Positions 55,591-62,747 are shown, counted from the stretch's first letter. The stretch is 64,000 bases of DNA from an uncultured Lachnospiraceae bacterium (GCA_910579865.1 CAJTXA010000009.1:73209-137208), one strand, 5' to 3'. Numbers and translations are program-made. Notes: generated from the sequence alone by a model not told the origin.

Positions 55591-56303
55591 TTATCCATTT
55601 TTTAAAAATTCTAATTTTTGAATTACATCATTATAGGCGTTTTCTTCAACAAATTCAAATACATCTTCATACATTTCTTTTAATTTTTCTTCATATTTAT
55701 TTGGTTTAATTTTCCCTGTTCTGTTTTTAGTTTGTTTATTTCATCTAATTCTTTTTTAAATGAACGATACAGAACACCCTTTAAGCCTTGATTTTTAGCA
55801 TCAGTCAAAGATTGTGAAAAATCATCTGGCAATGTTATAGGAATTCCTGATTTCTTTGCCTGTTCAAGTGTTAGAACACATCTCATAGCTGTATCATACC
55901 TTGATAAAAAAGTATCAATGTCAGATGTTTTTGTCATGATGGCTAATGATTCATCAATAATTCTCATGTCATTGATTGCTTGTTGTCCTGTATATGATGT
56001 TTTTATACTATTTAAAACTTCTTTAGGTACTTCTTGTTGTATAGTATTAACTTTTATAGCATCAGTAGTTGGTATTGTTTCTTGTTTCGACACATCTTCT
56101 ATATATGTATTTATATTATTAGCTTTTTCTAACTTTTCTTTTTTGGTTGGTTTAAACAGAAAGAATACTATAATTGCAAAAAAAATAAACATTAGTATGG
56201 ATGTTGACCCATTAGTTTCATTAGAGGGAAAAAGAATTAAAATAAGTGAAACTATACACAGAAATATAAAGTAACCACGCAAAATATTTTTGATGATTTT
56301 CAT
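55591..56303 (-). pseudogene. Two-helix membrane protein, frameshifted near its C-terminus
   Basis: The 207-residue reading (55680-56303) has two N-terminal membrane helices and a helical C-terminal region (INDMRIIDESLAIMTKTSDI, ITLPDDFSQSLTDAKNQG) known from uncharacterised Firmicute phage/host proteins. It ends in an abrupt MKKN. In the neighbouring frame from about 55712 the sequence continues as KYEEKLKEMYEDVFEFVEEN to TAA at 55591, a natural-looking helical end. A single missing base in the run GGGAAAA explains the shift. The truncated product may still be made. Confidence 0.6.
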
Positions 56304-56361
56304 AACTTTATTTCCTTTTGTTTGTTAGTGAGTTAAAATGTTTAAAAATTTTTTTCATTTT

Positions 56362-56901
56362 TTATAATCCTAATAATTGCTGTTTCTTTTTATCAAATTC
56401 TTCTTGAGTGATAATACCCTGATCTAATAATTGCTTAAATTTTACAATTTCATCTGCAGAAGAGAACACAGATTGAGTTACATTAGTATTTGCATTGCTT
56501 TTTGCTTGTTCAAATATGTTTTGTATTTTTTGCATGATTTCTTTTTTATATGATACTAATATGTCATATGTTTTGGTAATTGTATGTATTTCAAGATGTC
56601 CTCCAGTGATACCATTCCCTTTACAATTTACAGAATTAATTTCACTAACAGGAATAGTTTCCAGAGATGTATTTGATAATGCGTTAAATCCAAATATAAA
56701 TCTTTTATTAGTAAGAATCGCAATTCCTGGTAAAGTTTCTTTTTTTCTTTTACTAGAAGAAGTAATAATACAGTTTGTTGGTGTTATGAATAGGACTTGT
56801 TCATCTGGATTTACTAACTTTTCTGCTTTTTCAATATTTTTTTTATTACCAAATGTTTTTATCTCAAACTCTTCAAGTGCTTGACTAATATCACTACGCA
56901 T
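56362..56901 (-). CDS. PH-like plus SHOCT-domain protein
   Basis: 179 residues from the ATG at 56901 (GTGAGG upstream). Bacterial PH-like domain (about 35-130; PGIAILTNKRFIFGF, ISEINSVNCKGN-like VSEINSVNCKGN) followed by a C-terminal SHOCT motif (EIVKFKQLLDQGIITQEEFD). Such proteins are common in prophage lysogeny regions. Function unknown. Confidence 0.8.
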   Translation of the reverse strand: MRSDISQALEEFEIKTFGNKKNIEKAEKLVNPDEQVLFITPTNCIITSSSKRKKETLPGIAILTNKRFIFGFNALSNTSLETIPVSEINSVNCKGNGITGGHLEIHTITKTYDILVSYKKEIMQKIQNIFEQAKSNANTNVTQSVFSSADEIVKFKQLLDQGIITQEEFDKKKQQLLGL

Positions 56902-57230
56902 ATATGAAAACCTCACTTTATATAATTTTAATTAAATTATTGATATTAAGTTAAAATGCATAAAATTTTTTCTTATTATATCAGAAAATTTACAATGATT
57001 TCTATGATTTTTTTGTAATATAGTAAAATCATAAAAAATTATATTATATCATACTTAAAGATATAAAAGAAATGCTGCAAGTGGACCGAAAAGAACAGCA
57101 CATCCAAAAGAAAAAATATATTGTTAAGTAAATGTATTAGAAATAAATAGTTTTTTGTTTATTATTTTATAAATTCCCCCTTTCTTTTATTGACAGTATT
57201 ATTTTCCTTCATGTCATATGAAAGGATAAA
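56902..57230. other. AT-rich intergenic stretch
   Basis: Nothing certain. On the minus strand around 57058-57120 a short frame reads like a membrane helix (GCAVLFGPLAAFLLYL then stop), but it has no start or ribosome site; probably a relic. Confidence 0.35.
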
Positions 57231-57605
57231 TTACGTTGTTTTTTCTTTTAACTCTGGATTTGGATATTTGTTTTCTAGAAATTTTATTTGTTCAAGCAAA
57301 ATATTTTTACCTATTTCATCCATATTATTATAATAATCAAAAATTTTTTCTAAGCGTTTGTCAGAATGAACAATGATTTTGTGGAGTGATATAGATGGAT
57401 TATTTTTAGTCATATATTCTAATTCATCTGCCGTAATTCCTAATGATTCACATATTTTGCATATATTCATATAATTTGCTTTCTCAACGCCTCGATTAAG
57501 GATAGATTTTACGGATGTGTAAGGAATACCTGATTTTTTAGCAATATCAGAAATTCGCATTTCTTTATACCCCATTATTTCTTTTATAATATTTGTTCTA
57601 TCCAT
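57231..57605 (-). CDS. XRE-family transcriptional regulator
   Basis: 124 residues. N-terminal helix-turn-helix of the Cro/C1 type (MRISDIAKKSGIPYTSVKSI), then a helical C-terminal half without a recognised peptidase domain. GGAGG upstream of its ATG. Second repressor of the element. Confidence 0.88.
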   Translation of the reverse strand: MDRTNIIKEIMGYKEMRISDIAKKSGIPYTSVKSILNRGVEKANYMNICKICESLGITADELEYMTKNNPSISLHKIIVHSDKRLEKIFDYYNNMDEIGKNILLEQIKFLENKYPNPELKEKTT

Positions 57606-57841
57606 TAGTTTACCTCCATTCTATTTAATAATATAATAAAAATTATTAATTGTAAACATTTACTTGCGAAATTGCGTAAAAATTTTATATATTATGTAAC
57701 TTTAAGTTGTTTTTTGTCACTAAAAATAAAATTATGGCAAAAATCTCTAATTATACTCTAAATATTTTTAATTTAAAGACTACCATTTTTCGACAATTTT
57801 CGATATTATATTTATATAATTATAGAGAGGGGATACTAATT

Positions 57842-57958
57842 ATGGACCATAAGGAAAAACAAAAGAAAATTATTGAGTTGGTGGAGAGAATTGAAAAAAT
57901 AAGTATATTGGAATATTTGTATACTTTTATTGAATTATTTTTAAAAAAGTGGGGTTAA
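57842..57958 (+). CDS. Very small helical protein
   Basis: 38 residues starting MDHKEKQKKIIELVERIEK, one predicted amphipathic helix and a hydrophobic end. AGAGAGGGGA lies 8 nt before ATG 57842. Its last 4 nt overlap the 3' end of the convergent repressor gene. Function unknown; reality supported mainly by the ribosome site. Confidence 0.5.
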   Translation: MDHKEKQKKIIELVERIEKISILEYLYTFIELFLKKWG

Positions 57959-58308
57959 TCTGCCCCACTCTCTTTTTTTGAAAGCATAGAATCAATCATT
58001 AACATAACAATATTTTTGTCTCGTTCATTAAGAAGCGAAAATTTTTCTAAAAGGACAATATCATTTTTGGCACTTTCGGATGATAATTCTTTTCTCATTT
58101 CTACATCAAAACCCATTAGCCACATTGGTTCAACATCTAGAACTTTTCCCATTTTACTACTACTAATATTTGACGGAGCATGAGAACCATTCACATATTG
58201 GCTGATTGAAGCCTTGTTGACACCAGATTTATCTGCCAATTCCTGCTGATTCATATTAGCATTTGATAAAGCTAATTGAAGTCTTTTTGCAGTTAATTCA
58301 TTTTTCAT
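57955..58308 (-). CDS. XRE-family CI-like repressor
   Basis: 117 residues. Helix-turn-helix near the N-terminus (MNQQELADKSGVNKASISQY) and a short helical C-terminus. AAAGGAGGTTTC before the ATG. Divergent from the Cro-like gene across a 148-bp region with repeated GTTAAAC words, the classic lysogeny-switch layout. Confidence 0.9.
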   Translation of the reverse strand: MKNELTAKRLQLALSNANMNQQELADKSGVNKASISQYVNGSHAPSNISSSKMGKVLDVEPMWLMGFDVEMRKELSSESAKNDIVLLEKFSLLNERDKNIVMLMIDSMLSKKESGAD

Positions 58309-58352
58309 TTGAAACCTCCTTTCTTCTTTTAATTTATATAATACACTAATAT

Positions 58353-58426
58353 AGTTAAACTTTCAAGTGGAAAGTTAAACATTGTCAAACATTTTGCTTG
58401 ACAATTTAGTTAAACTGTATTAAACT
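58353..58426. promoter_or_regulatory. Lysogeny-switch operators and early promoter
   Basis: AGTTAAAC occurs at 58353, 58373 and 58408, with a near copy TATTAAAC at 58418. TTGACA (58398-58403) and TAAACT (58421-58426) at 17-bp spacing would form the rightward promoter, overlapped by the last two operators. Confidence 0.6.
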
Positions 58427-58456
58427 TATAGGTAGATAAGAAAGGAGGGAAGTTAG

Positions 58457-58663
58457 ATGCTTTATACTTATAATAAATTAAGAGGTAGAATTGTTGAATT
58501 GTATGGAACGCAAGGGAAATTTGCAGAGAAATTAGGAGTTTCCAGAAATGCTGTTTCAAAGAAAATGACTTGTCAGACTGAATTTTCACAAGCAGATATT
58601 ATACAATGGTCTATGCTGTTAAACCTTCAAAAAGATGAGTATGGGGAATATTTTTTTACTTAA
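58457..58663 (+). CDS. Cro-like small HTH protein
   Basis: 68 residues. LRGRIVELYGTQGKFAEKLG and VSRNAVSKKMT form a short helix-turn-helix of the DUF739/Cro-like class in Firmicute phages. AAAGGAGGG before ATG 58457. First gene of the rightward operon. Confidence 0.85.
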   Translation: MLYTYNKLRGRIVELYGTQGKFAEKLGVSRNAVSKKMTCQTEFSQADIIQWSMLLNLQKDEYGEYFFT

Positions 58664-58730
58664 AAAGTTTAACAATATTTAACTTAGACAGTTTTAAGAA
58701 AGTGGTGGATAGTGAAACGGAAAGGAGATA

Positions 58731-58922
58731 TATACTCTATGCGATTTGCAAAAAAATTAGAAAATCTTATGAAAGATTTGGGAATTTCACAAACGAAACT
58801 TTCCGACCTTAATTAGATAGTGTAAAAGTAGAAAGTCATGTAGCTTTAGTAGCTAGAAAAGGGGAGATAAGATAGTGATGGCAGAAAGGAAGCAGGAAAG
58901 AAAGCAGACGATAATCCGCCTT
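58731..58922 (+). repeat. Repeat block, copy 1 (XRE head plus RHH-A head)
   Basis: About 190 bp nearly identical (a handful of mismatches) to 59546-59737, offset 815 bp. It covers the truncated XRE head, a 61-bp spacer and the first 13 or so codons of RHH gene A. Confidence 0.85.
58739..58816 (+). pseudogene. Truncated XRE gene head, copy 1
   Basis: The first 25 codons (MRFAKKLENLMKDLGISQTK..) match the start of the full XRE gene at 60396, then stop at TAG 58814-58816 in the middle of the helix-turn-helix. Ribosome site and upstream words are conserved. Marks the left border of the first RHH module. Confidence 0.7.
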
Positions 58923-59042
58923 ACACTTCGTTTATCAGATGAATTAGATAAAATGATACGGGAAGAAGCAATAAGGCGGGGAACCAATATAAATCAAACT
59001 ATGTTACATATTTTAAGTAATTATTTTAAGTTTCAGAAATAG
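58878..59042 (+). CDS. RHH protein A1
   Basis: 54 residues. MAERKQERKQT start shared exactly with A2, then an Arc/MetJ-like ribbon-helix-helix: strand IIRLTLRLS, helix DELDKMIREEAIRRG, helix NINQTMLHILSNYF. GGGGAGATAAGATAG precedes the ATG. Its 3' end overlaps the convergent gene B1 by 17 nt. Too short for many gene finders. Confidence 0.75.
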   Translation: MAERKQERKQTIIRLTLRLSDELDKMIREEAIRRGTNINQTMLHILSNYFKFQK

Positions 59043-59202
59043 TGATTTCTCCATTCTGAGTTTCATAATGTTTGATACGTTGTTTAATCATTAGTTCAAT
59101 TTCTTTATTAGCAGAACGACCATTTTCTTCAGCAATATACCTTATTTTATCTAAATAGATTTGTGGTATACGCAATGTGTAGCGTGGTAAATCAGATGGC
59201 AT
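59026..59202 (-). CDS. RHH protein B1
   Basis: 58 residues, Arc-like: strand PRYTLRIPQ, helix IYLDKIRYIAEENG, helix RSANKEIELMIKQRI. A perfect AAAGGAGG lies 8 nt before the ATG at 59202. Divergent from C1 across the TGACGCAA operators, convergent with A1. Confidence 0.8.
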   Translation of the reverse strand: MPSDLPRYTLRIPQIYLDKIRYIAEENGRSANKEIELMIKQRIKHYETQNGEITISET

Positions 59203-59222
59203 AATAGAAACCTCCTTTATAT

Positions 59223-59330
59223 TTGCGTCATTATGACATTATTATAACATAAAAATTTCGTCAAAAACATATTGACGCAAAAGTGACGCAATGTTATAAT
59301 GAAATGGGAGGTGACATATAAGTGACGCAA
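59223..59330. promoter_or_regulatory. Module-1 operators and promoter
   Basis: TGACGCAA or its complement occurs at 59223, 59273, 59284 and 59323, with a near copy at 59256. TTGACG (59272-59277)-N17-TATAAT (59295-59300) is the promoter of C1; one operator is on its -35, one 11 bp further, and one overlaps the GTG start codon of C1. Confidence 0.7.
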
Positions 59331-59504
59331 TCAAGAAAGAGATTAGGATTATCTGTTCCAGAAAATTTATACAAGAATATTCTTGAAAAGGCGGAATATC
59401 AAGGGAAAACAATTAATTCTACTTGTATAGACATATTTTGGGAGTATTTTGAAAAGCAGGATAAAAAGGAACAGGGGAATGTAACAAAAGTGGTAAGAAG
59501 GTGA
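59322..59504 (+). CDS. RHH protein C1
   Basis: 60 residues. RHH pattern: strand KRLGLSVPE, helix NLYKNILEKAEYQG, helix TINSTCIDIFWEYF, plus tail KEQGNVTKVVRR. GTG 59322 is the start (GGGAGGTG 8 nt upstream), and the operator word runs through its first codons. Confidence 0.8.
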   Translation: MTQSRKRLGLSVPENLYKNILEKAEYQGKTINSTCIDIFWEYFEKQDKKEQGNVTKVVRR

Positions 59505-59629
59505 AAGGAGCAAATGATGAAGCAAAAAGAAACAGAAAAGAGGTGTATACTCTATGCAATTTGCAAAAAAATTAAAGAATCTTATGAAAGATTTGGAAAT
59601 TTCACAAACGAAACTTTCCGACCTTAATT
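59461..59629 (+). repeat. Repeat block, C-tail plus XRE head, copy 1
   Basis: Nearly identical to 60303-60471 (offset 842 bp): the 3' tail of RHH gene C, a leader with MMKQKETEKR-type frame, and the XRE head. It overlaps the other repeat family at the XRE head. Confidence 0.8.
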
Positions 59630-59737
59630 AGATAGTGTAAAAGTAGAAAGTCATGTAGCTTTAGTAGCTAGAAAAGGGGAGATAAGATAGTGATGGCAGA
59701 AAGGAAGCAGGAAAGAAAGCAGACGACAATCCGCCTG
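59546..59737 (+). repeat. Repeat block, copy 2 (XRE head plus RHH-A head)
   Basis: Second copy of the block at 58731-58922; sequence differences are scattered single bases. Confidence 0.85.
59554..59631 (+). pseudogene. Truncated XRE gene head, copy 2
   Basis: 25 codons (MQFAKKLKNLMKDLEISQTK..) ending at TAG 59629-59631, same truncation point as copy 1. Left border of the second RHH module. Confidence 0.7.
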
Positions 59738-59836
59738 CCTGTTGAGTTGGTAGAGGCATTGAAACAGGAGGCGGAGAAAAAAGGATATACAATAACAGAT
59801 TTGATTTTATTCATTCTTTGGAACTATGTTCGTTAA
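59693..59836 (+). CDS. RHH protein A2
   Basis: 47 residues. Same MAERKQERKQT head as A1, then a different RHH core: TIRLPVELVEALKQEAEKKG and YTITDLILFILWNYV. Same ribosome-site context as A1. Overlaps convergent B2 by 26 nt. Confidence 0.75.
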   Translation: MAERKQERKQTTIRLPVELVEALKQEAEKKGYTITDLILFILWNYVR

Positions 59837-59984
59837 GCCATTCTTCAAGAATAAATTCGATTTGTTTTCCAGCAGAACGTTTATTTTTTTTAGCTTCTTC
59901 ACGAATGGTATTAAGTAATTCTGTAGGAATACGTAGCGTGAATCTAGAATCAGTTTCTTTTGTATAAGGGTCTTTATTTATCAT
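59811..59984 (-). CDS. RHH protein B2
   Basis: 57 residues from the ATG at 59984 (AAAGGAGGAC upstream). RHH: SRFTLRIPTELLNTIREEAK, then NKRSAGKQIEFILEEWLNEH. Divergent from C2. Confidence 0.82.
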   Translation of the reverse strand: MINKDPYTKETDSRFTLRIPTELLNTIREEAKKNKRSAGKQIEFILEEWLNEHSSKE

Positions 59985-59998
59985 GATAAGTCCTCCTT

Positions 59999-60110
59999 TT
60001 GACATCATAATGACATAATAAAAGATATTATAAAAAAAGTCAATATGATACTTGACGTCAAAAAGACGATATGTTATAGTAATTCAAGAAGGGAGTTGAC
60101 GTCAAAAAGA
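59999..60110. promoter_or_regulatory. Module-2 operators and promoter
   Basis: TTGACGTCAAAAAGA occurs exactly at 60052-60066 and 60096-60110 (44 bp apart); TTGACATCA at 59999 is a variant near B2. The core TGACGTCA is itself palindromic. TTGACG (60052-60057)-N17-TATAGT (60075-60080) is the promoter of C2. The second operator occupies the space between ribosome site and start codon. Confidence 0.7.
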
Positions 60111-60280
60111 TGAAAAAAGATGCTAGAGAGCGATTTACATTGAGATTACCTACTACTTTATTCTCTAAACTTCAAGTTAATGGGGAGGAGTTAGGAGTAT
60201 CAACTAATGCCCTTATTTTACAGATATTGTGGGATTGGATGGAACATAAGGAAAATGAAGATTTAAAAATTGAAAGATAG
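60110..60280 (+). CDS. RHH protein C2
   Basis: 56 residues: RFTLRLPTTLFSKLQVNGEE then STNALILQILWDWMEH. ATG 60110 lies 15 nt after AAGGGAG, a long gap filled by the operator, so binding there could block initiation. After its stop a C1-like tail (EHKKEQENVTKVVIR) persists in sequence, as if the C core had been replaced. Confidence 0.72.
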   Translation: MKKDARERFTLRLPTTLFSKLQVNGEELGVSTNALILQILWDWMEHKENEDLKIER

Positions 60281-60302
60281 TAGCGTAATAGGAGAGAGGA
60301 GC

Positions 60303-60471
60303 ATAAAAAGGAGCAGGAGAATGTAACAAAAGTGGTAATAAGGTGAAAGGAGAAAATGATGAAGCAAAAAGAAACAGAAAAGAGGTGTATACTCTATGCG
60401 ATTTGCAAAAAAATTAGAAAATCTTATGAAAGATTTGGAAATTTCACAAACGAAACTTTCCAACCTTACCA
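60303..60471 (+). repeat. Repeat block, C-tail plus XRE head, copy 2
   Basis: Copy of 59461-59629; here it continues into the full-length XRE gene. Confidence 0.8.
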
Positions 60472-60821
60472 ATATAGGGAAGTCTTCTATTAGTCAATAT
60501 CTTTCTGGGAAAAATGAACCTACAGAGGAACGAAAGAAACAGATTGCTCTTGCATTAGGTGTTCAGGAAGATTATTTTAACGATTTTGATATAACTGCAA
60601 CAATTCAAGAAAATTCTGTTGTAAATGTTCCAATTCTTTTGATTGCTAAACTAATGGGAAAATCGAAGGAATGGGTAGCACAAGGGTTACAAGATGGTGT
60701 GTTTCCGTGGGGATATGCAGTAAAACTAAAACAGTGGAGTTATTTTGTATCTTCTGCAAAATTTACAGAATATACAGGAATAGAAATTCCATTCAATCAG
60801 ATTGGACAGAAAGAAGGATAA
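60396..60821 (+). CDS. XRE-family HTH protein (full length)
   Basis: 141 residues. N-terminal helix-turn-helix (LMKDLEISQTKLSNLTNIGK, SSISQYLSG) and a C-terminal part (VPILLIAKLMGKSKEWVAQG, GYAVKLKQWSYFVSSAKF) typical of Firmicute phage regulators that also carry an excisionase-like module. The two truncated heads upstream derive from genes like this. Confidence 0.85.
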   Translation: MRFAKKLENLMKDLEISQTKLSNLTNIGKSSISQYLSGKNEPTEERKKQIALALGVQEDYFNDFDITATIQENSVVNVPILLIAKLMGKSKEWVAQGLQDGVFPWGYAVKLKQWSYFVSSAKFTEYTGIEIPFNQIGQKEG

Positions 60822-60845
60822 TAGAAAGAGAGAATAAGTTGAAAA

Positions 60846-61133
60846 ATGCGAATTGGACTAAGAAAAAAAGAAAAGAGAGTTGATTTAGCGATTAAACATA
60901 TTTGCCTTTTGATTGATGGCAAAAAATATCATATAAGTTTTCATTATTCTTTATATCATGGGATTAAAGAGATAAGTATTAATGGAAAACCAGCAGAGGT
61001 AATAGACGCATATCCAACTTTGCCCAAATTAATTAAGATATGCGTAGGAATTATTCTATTAGATCTAAAATTTATAGTGAAAAGGATTGTTCGCAGAATG
61101 AAAGTCCATAATCGGTTAGACGAGCATAGATAG
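60846..61133 (+). CDS. Uncharacterised phage protein
   Basis: 95 residues, basic, one weak hydrophobic segment (LIKICVGIILLDLKFIV, about 63-79). Starts MRIGLRKKEKRVDLAIKH. GAAAGAGAG precedes the ATG. Not recognised. Confidence 0.55.
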   Translation: MRIGLRKKEKRVDLAIKHICLLIDGKKYHISFHYSLYHGIKEISINGKPAEVIDAYPTLPKLIKICVGIILLDLKFIVKRIVRRMKVHNRLDEHR

Positions 61134-61154
61134 CACCAATAGCTGGGTGTGAAT

Positions 61155-61363
61155 GTGTCTAAATTTAAGAATAAATTTGAAGAAAGCAGGGGAATTATAA
61201 GGGATTACATTCAGGGTGGTATGGAGAAAAAAATTTGAAACTAAAGGATATGGCTGCTATAGCGCATATGACAGAAAGAACCTGGTATAAGCGAATGAAA
61301 CAACCAGAAACTTTTACATTAAAGGAACTAATTCCTGTGCTTATTAAAAGATATTTCCATTAA
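61155..61363 (+). pseudogene. Small HTH phage regulator split by a frameshift at A7
   Basis: GTG 61155 reads SKFKNKFEESRGIIRDYIQ GGMEKK and stops at TGA after seven A. In the -1 frame the sequence continues NLKLKDMAAIAHMTERTWYK and on to LKELIPVLIKRYFH, TAA 61361. With eight A it would be one reading frame of about 69 codons, a helix-turn-helix protein. Decay, slippage at the A run, or a sequence error are all possible. Confidence 0.6.
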
Positions 61364-61390
61364 AATATATAGGAAAGATGAGGATTTAAT

Positions 61391-61996
61391 GTGCTAAAAA
61401 AAGAATATTTTTTATTATCAATAGGTGCTGCTATCGGAGCAATCCTAGCATTATATGCAAACACTCACCATATAGAACAAACATTTTTAGAGCAACTTCC
61501 TGTTACTCAACAGGAAGTACTTGCTGATACAGTAATAAAAATGCCAATAGAAGATCCAATCAAAGCGGTTCCTATGGTAGTGAAGCAAGTTGTTTCTCAA
61601 CCAGAGTTAGAATCAGAAGAGTGGTATGGAACAGATCGGAAGCTAACTGACTTTGAGTGGGATGCTTTGTCACAGATGATTATGGCAGAGGCACGGGGAG
61701 AGTCGTTTGAAGTACAATATTACATAGCTTGTGTTGTTTTAAACAGAGTAGATAGTGCACTTTTTCCTAGTACTGTCGCAGGAGTGATTTATCAGACGCA
61801 ACCAATACAGTTTTATGGAGCATGGGATACAGAACAGTATGAGCCAACGGATGCTGTTTTAGAAGCCATTCAGTTAGCACTAGAAGAGAACAGAAGCCCA
61901 TCTGATTTATTTTATTTTACTTCTGGAGGATGGCTTCCTGGGACAGAGCCGTGGGTGCAGATTGGTGGGATGTGGTTTAGTCGGCAGGGAGATTGA
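61391..61996 (+). CDS. SleB-type cell wall hydrolase
   Basis: 201 residues. N-terminal membrane anchor (FLLSIGAAIGAILALYA), a linker, then the Hydrolase_2 domain of SleB/CwlJ (about 90-201): ALSQMIMAEARGES, VQYYIACVVLNRV, QFYGAWDTEQYEPT, DLFYFTSGG. Domain family cleaves spore cortex or cell wall; common in Lachnospiraceae prophages. Start GTG 61391. Confidence 0.88.
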   Translation: MLKKEYFLLSIGAAIGAILALYANTHHIEQTFLEQLPVTQQEVLADTVIKMPIEDPIKAVPMVVKQVVSQPELESEEWYGTDRKLTDFEWDALSQMIMAEARGESFEVQYYIACVVLNRVDSALFPSTVAGVIYQTQPIQFYGAWDTEQYEPTDAVLEAIQLALEENRSPSDLFYFTSGGWLPGTEPWVQIGGMWFSRQGD

Positions 61997-61997
61997 A

Positions 61998-62246
61998 ATG
62001 CGATTCAAAAAATTCAATCGAAAACAGAAAGAATGTATAAGAGCACATGGTTTGCAAGTTTCGAAATGGTATTTGCTTCGGGAAACAGAGTTTTATTTGA
62101 TTCTTTATAATCCAGAAAGTAAGCAGAAATTACCAATTGATAAATTTGTGAAAGAATTTGTAAAAATACATACAGTGAGAGTAACAGATAAGAGCAGAAA
62201 AATTCATAAAAAAGAAAGGAGGATAGGAGGAAATGGAGAAGATTGA
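61998..62246 (+). CDS. DUF6906-like small phage protein
   Basis: 82 residues from ATG 61998, 1 nt after the SleB gene. RFKKFNRKQKECIRAHGLQV and SKWYLLRETEFYLILYN fit the DUF6906 pattern as I recall it. Basic. Function unknown. Confidence 0.65.
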   Translation: MRFKKFNRKQKECIRAHGLQVSKWYLLRETEFYLILYNPESKQKLPIDKFVKEFVKIHTVRVTDKSRKIHKKERRIGGNGED

Positions 62247-62433
62247 TCAAACAATCAATCTTATTTGTGAGCAAATTCAGATAAGAATTCAAGAAGCTAA
62301 TATGGAGGAGTTGGGTAGGATAGCAGAAATGACAAATGCCCTAGCAACTTTACTTCATGCTAGGGCGAATTTTCAAATAAAGGAGAGGATGTATGAAGGA
62401 AAAAAAGCTAATCTGTCATGTCGGAAGTTGTAA
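62233..62433 (+). CDS. Small uncharacterised phage protein
   Basis: 66 residues, mostly helical (INLICEQIQIRIQEANMEEL, GRIAEMTNALATLLHARANF). AGGAGGA just before ATG 62233; overlaps the previous gene by 14 nt, suggesting coupling. Confidence 0.6.
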   Translation: MEKIDQTINLICEQIQIRIQEANMEELGRIAEMTNALATLLHARANFQIKERMYEGKKANLSCRKL

Positions 62434-62488
62434 ATCCAATCCGTCTTGCTGGCTTTGTTTTGTCTTGTCGTTCAATAGAAGTAATTAA
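62393..62488 (+). CDS. Very small Cys-rich protein
   Basis: 31 residues with four Cys in C-x4-C-x5-C-x2-C (ICHVGSCKSNPSCWLCF). AAAGGAGAGG lies just before ATG 62393, in a different frame from the gene it overlaps by 41 nt. Possible metal-binding knuckle. May also be a truncated longer protein. Confidence 0.45.
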   Translation: MKEKKLICHVGSCKSNPSCWLCFVLSFNRSN

Positions 62489-62681
62489 AAAGTTTAATTG
62501 GCTGACATGTTGTATGAGTTGAGCATTTTTTCCATTTACAAATCCATAAAAATACAACATATCAGGATTTTGATAACCAATGGATGAGAATATTATAAGA
62601 TTGGAAAAAGATAAAATCAAGAAAAGGAAGAGAACAAGGTTATAAAAAGAAACAGAGAAGTAGGAAGAATAAGAATTTTTA

Positions 62682-62747
62682 GAATTGGAGGCCAGATGGG
62701 GCAGCAGCTGTAAGGCTGTGGAACGGGTTCGAATCCCGTCCAGTTCA
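62682..62747 (+). tRNA. tRNA-like sequence with reduced D and anticodon arms
   Basis: Acceptor GAATTGG/CCAGTTC pairs along 7 bp (one G-T), and ACGGG-TTCGAAT-CCCGT is a perfect T arm with the right spacing. The D arm is short, the total is only 66 nt, and the anticodon region (GCAGCTGTAAGGCTG) folds in two ways (anticodon UGU or GUA). CCA is not encoded. Either a degenerate tRNA or a tRNA mimic. Upstream 62489-62681 shows no supported gene. Confidence 0.45.

Noticed and set aside
59514..60530. Short frames starting MMKQKETEKRCILYAICKK in front of XRE heads
   Set aside because: They overlap the XRE start in another frame and change length with the XRE truncation; more likely part of a coupled leader than real proteins.
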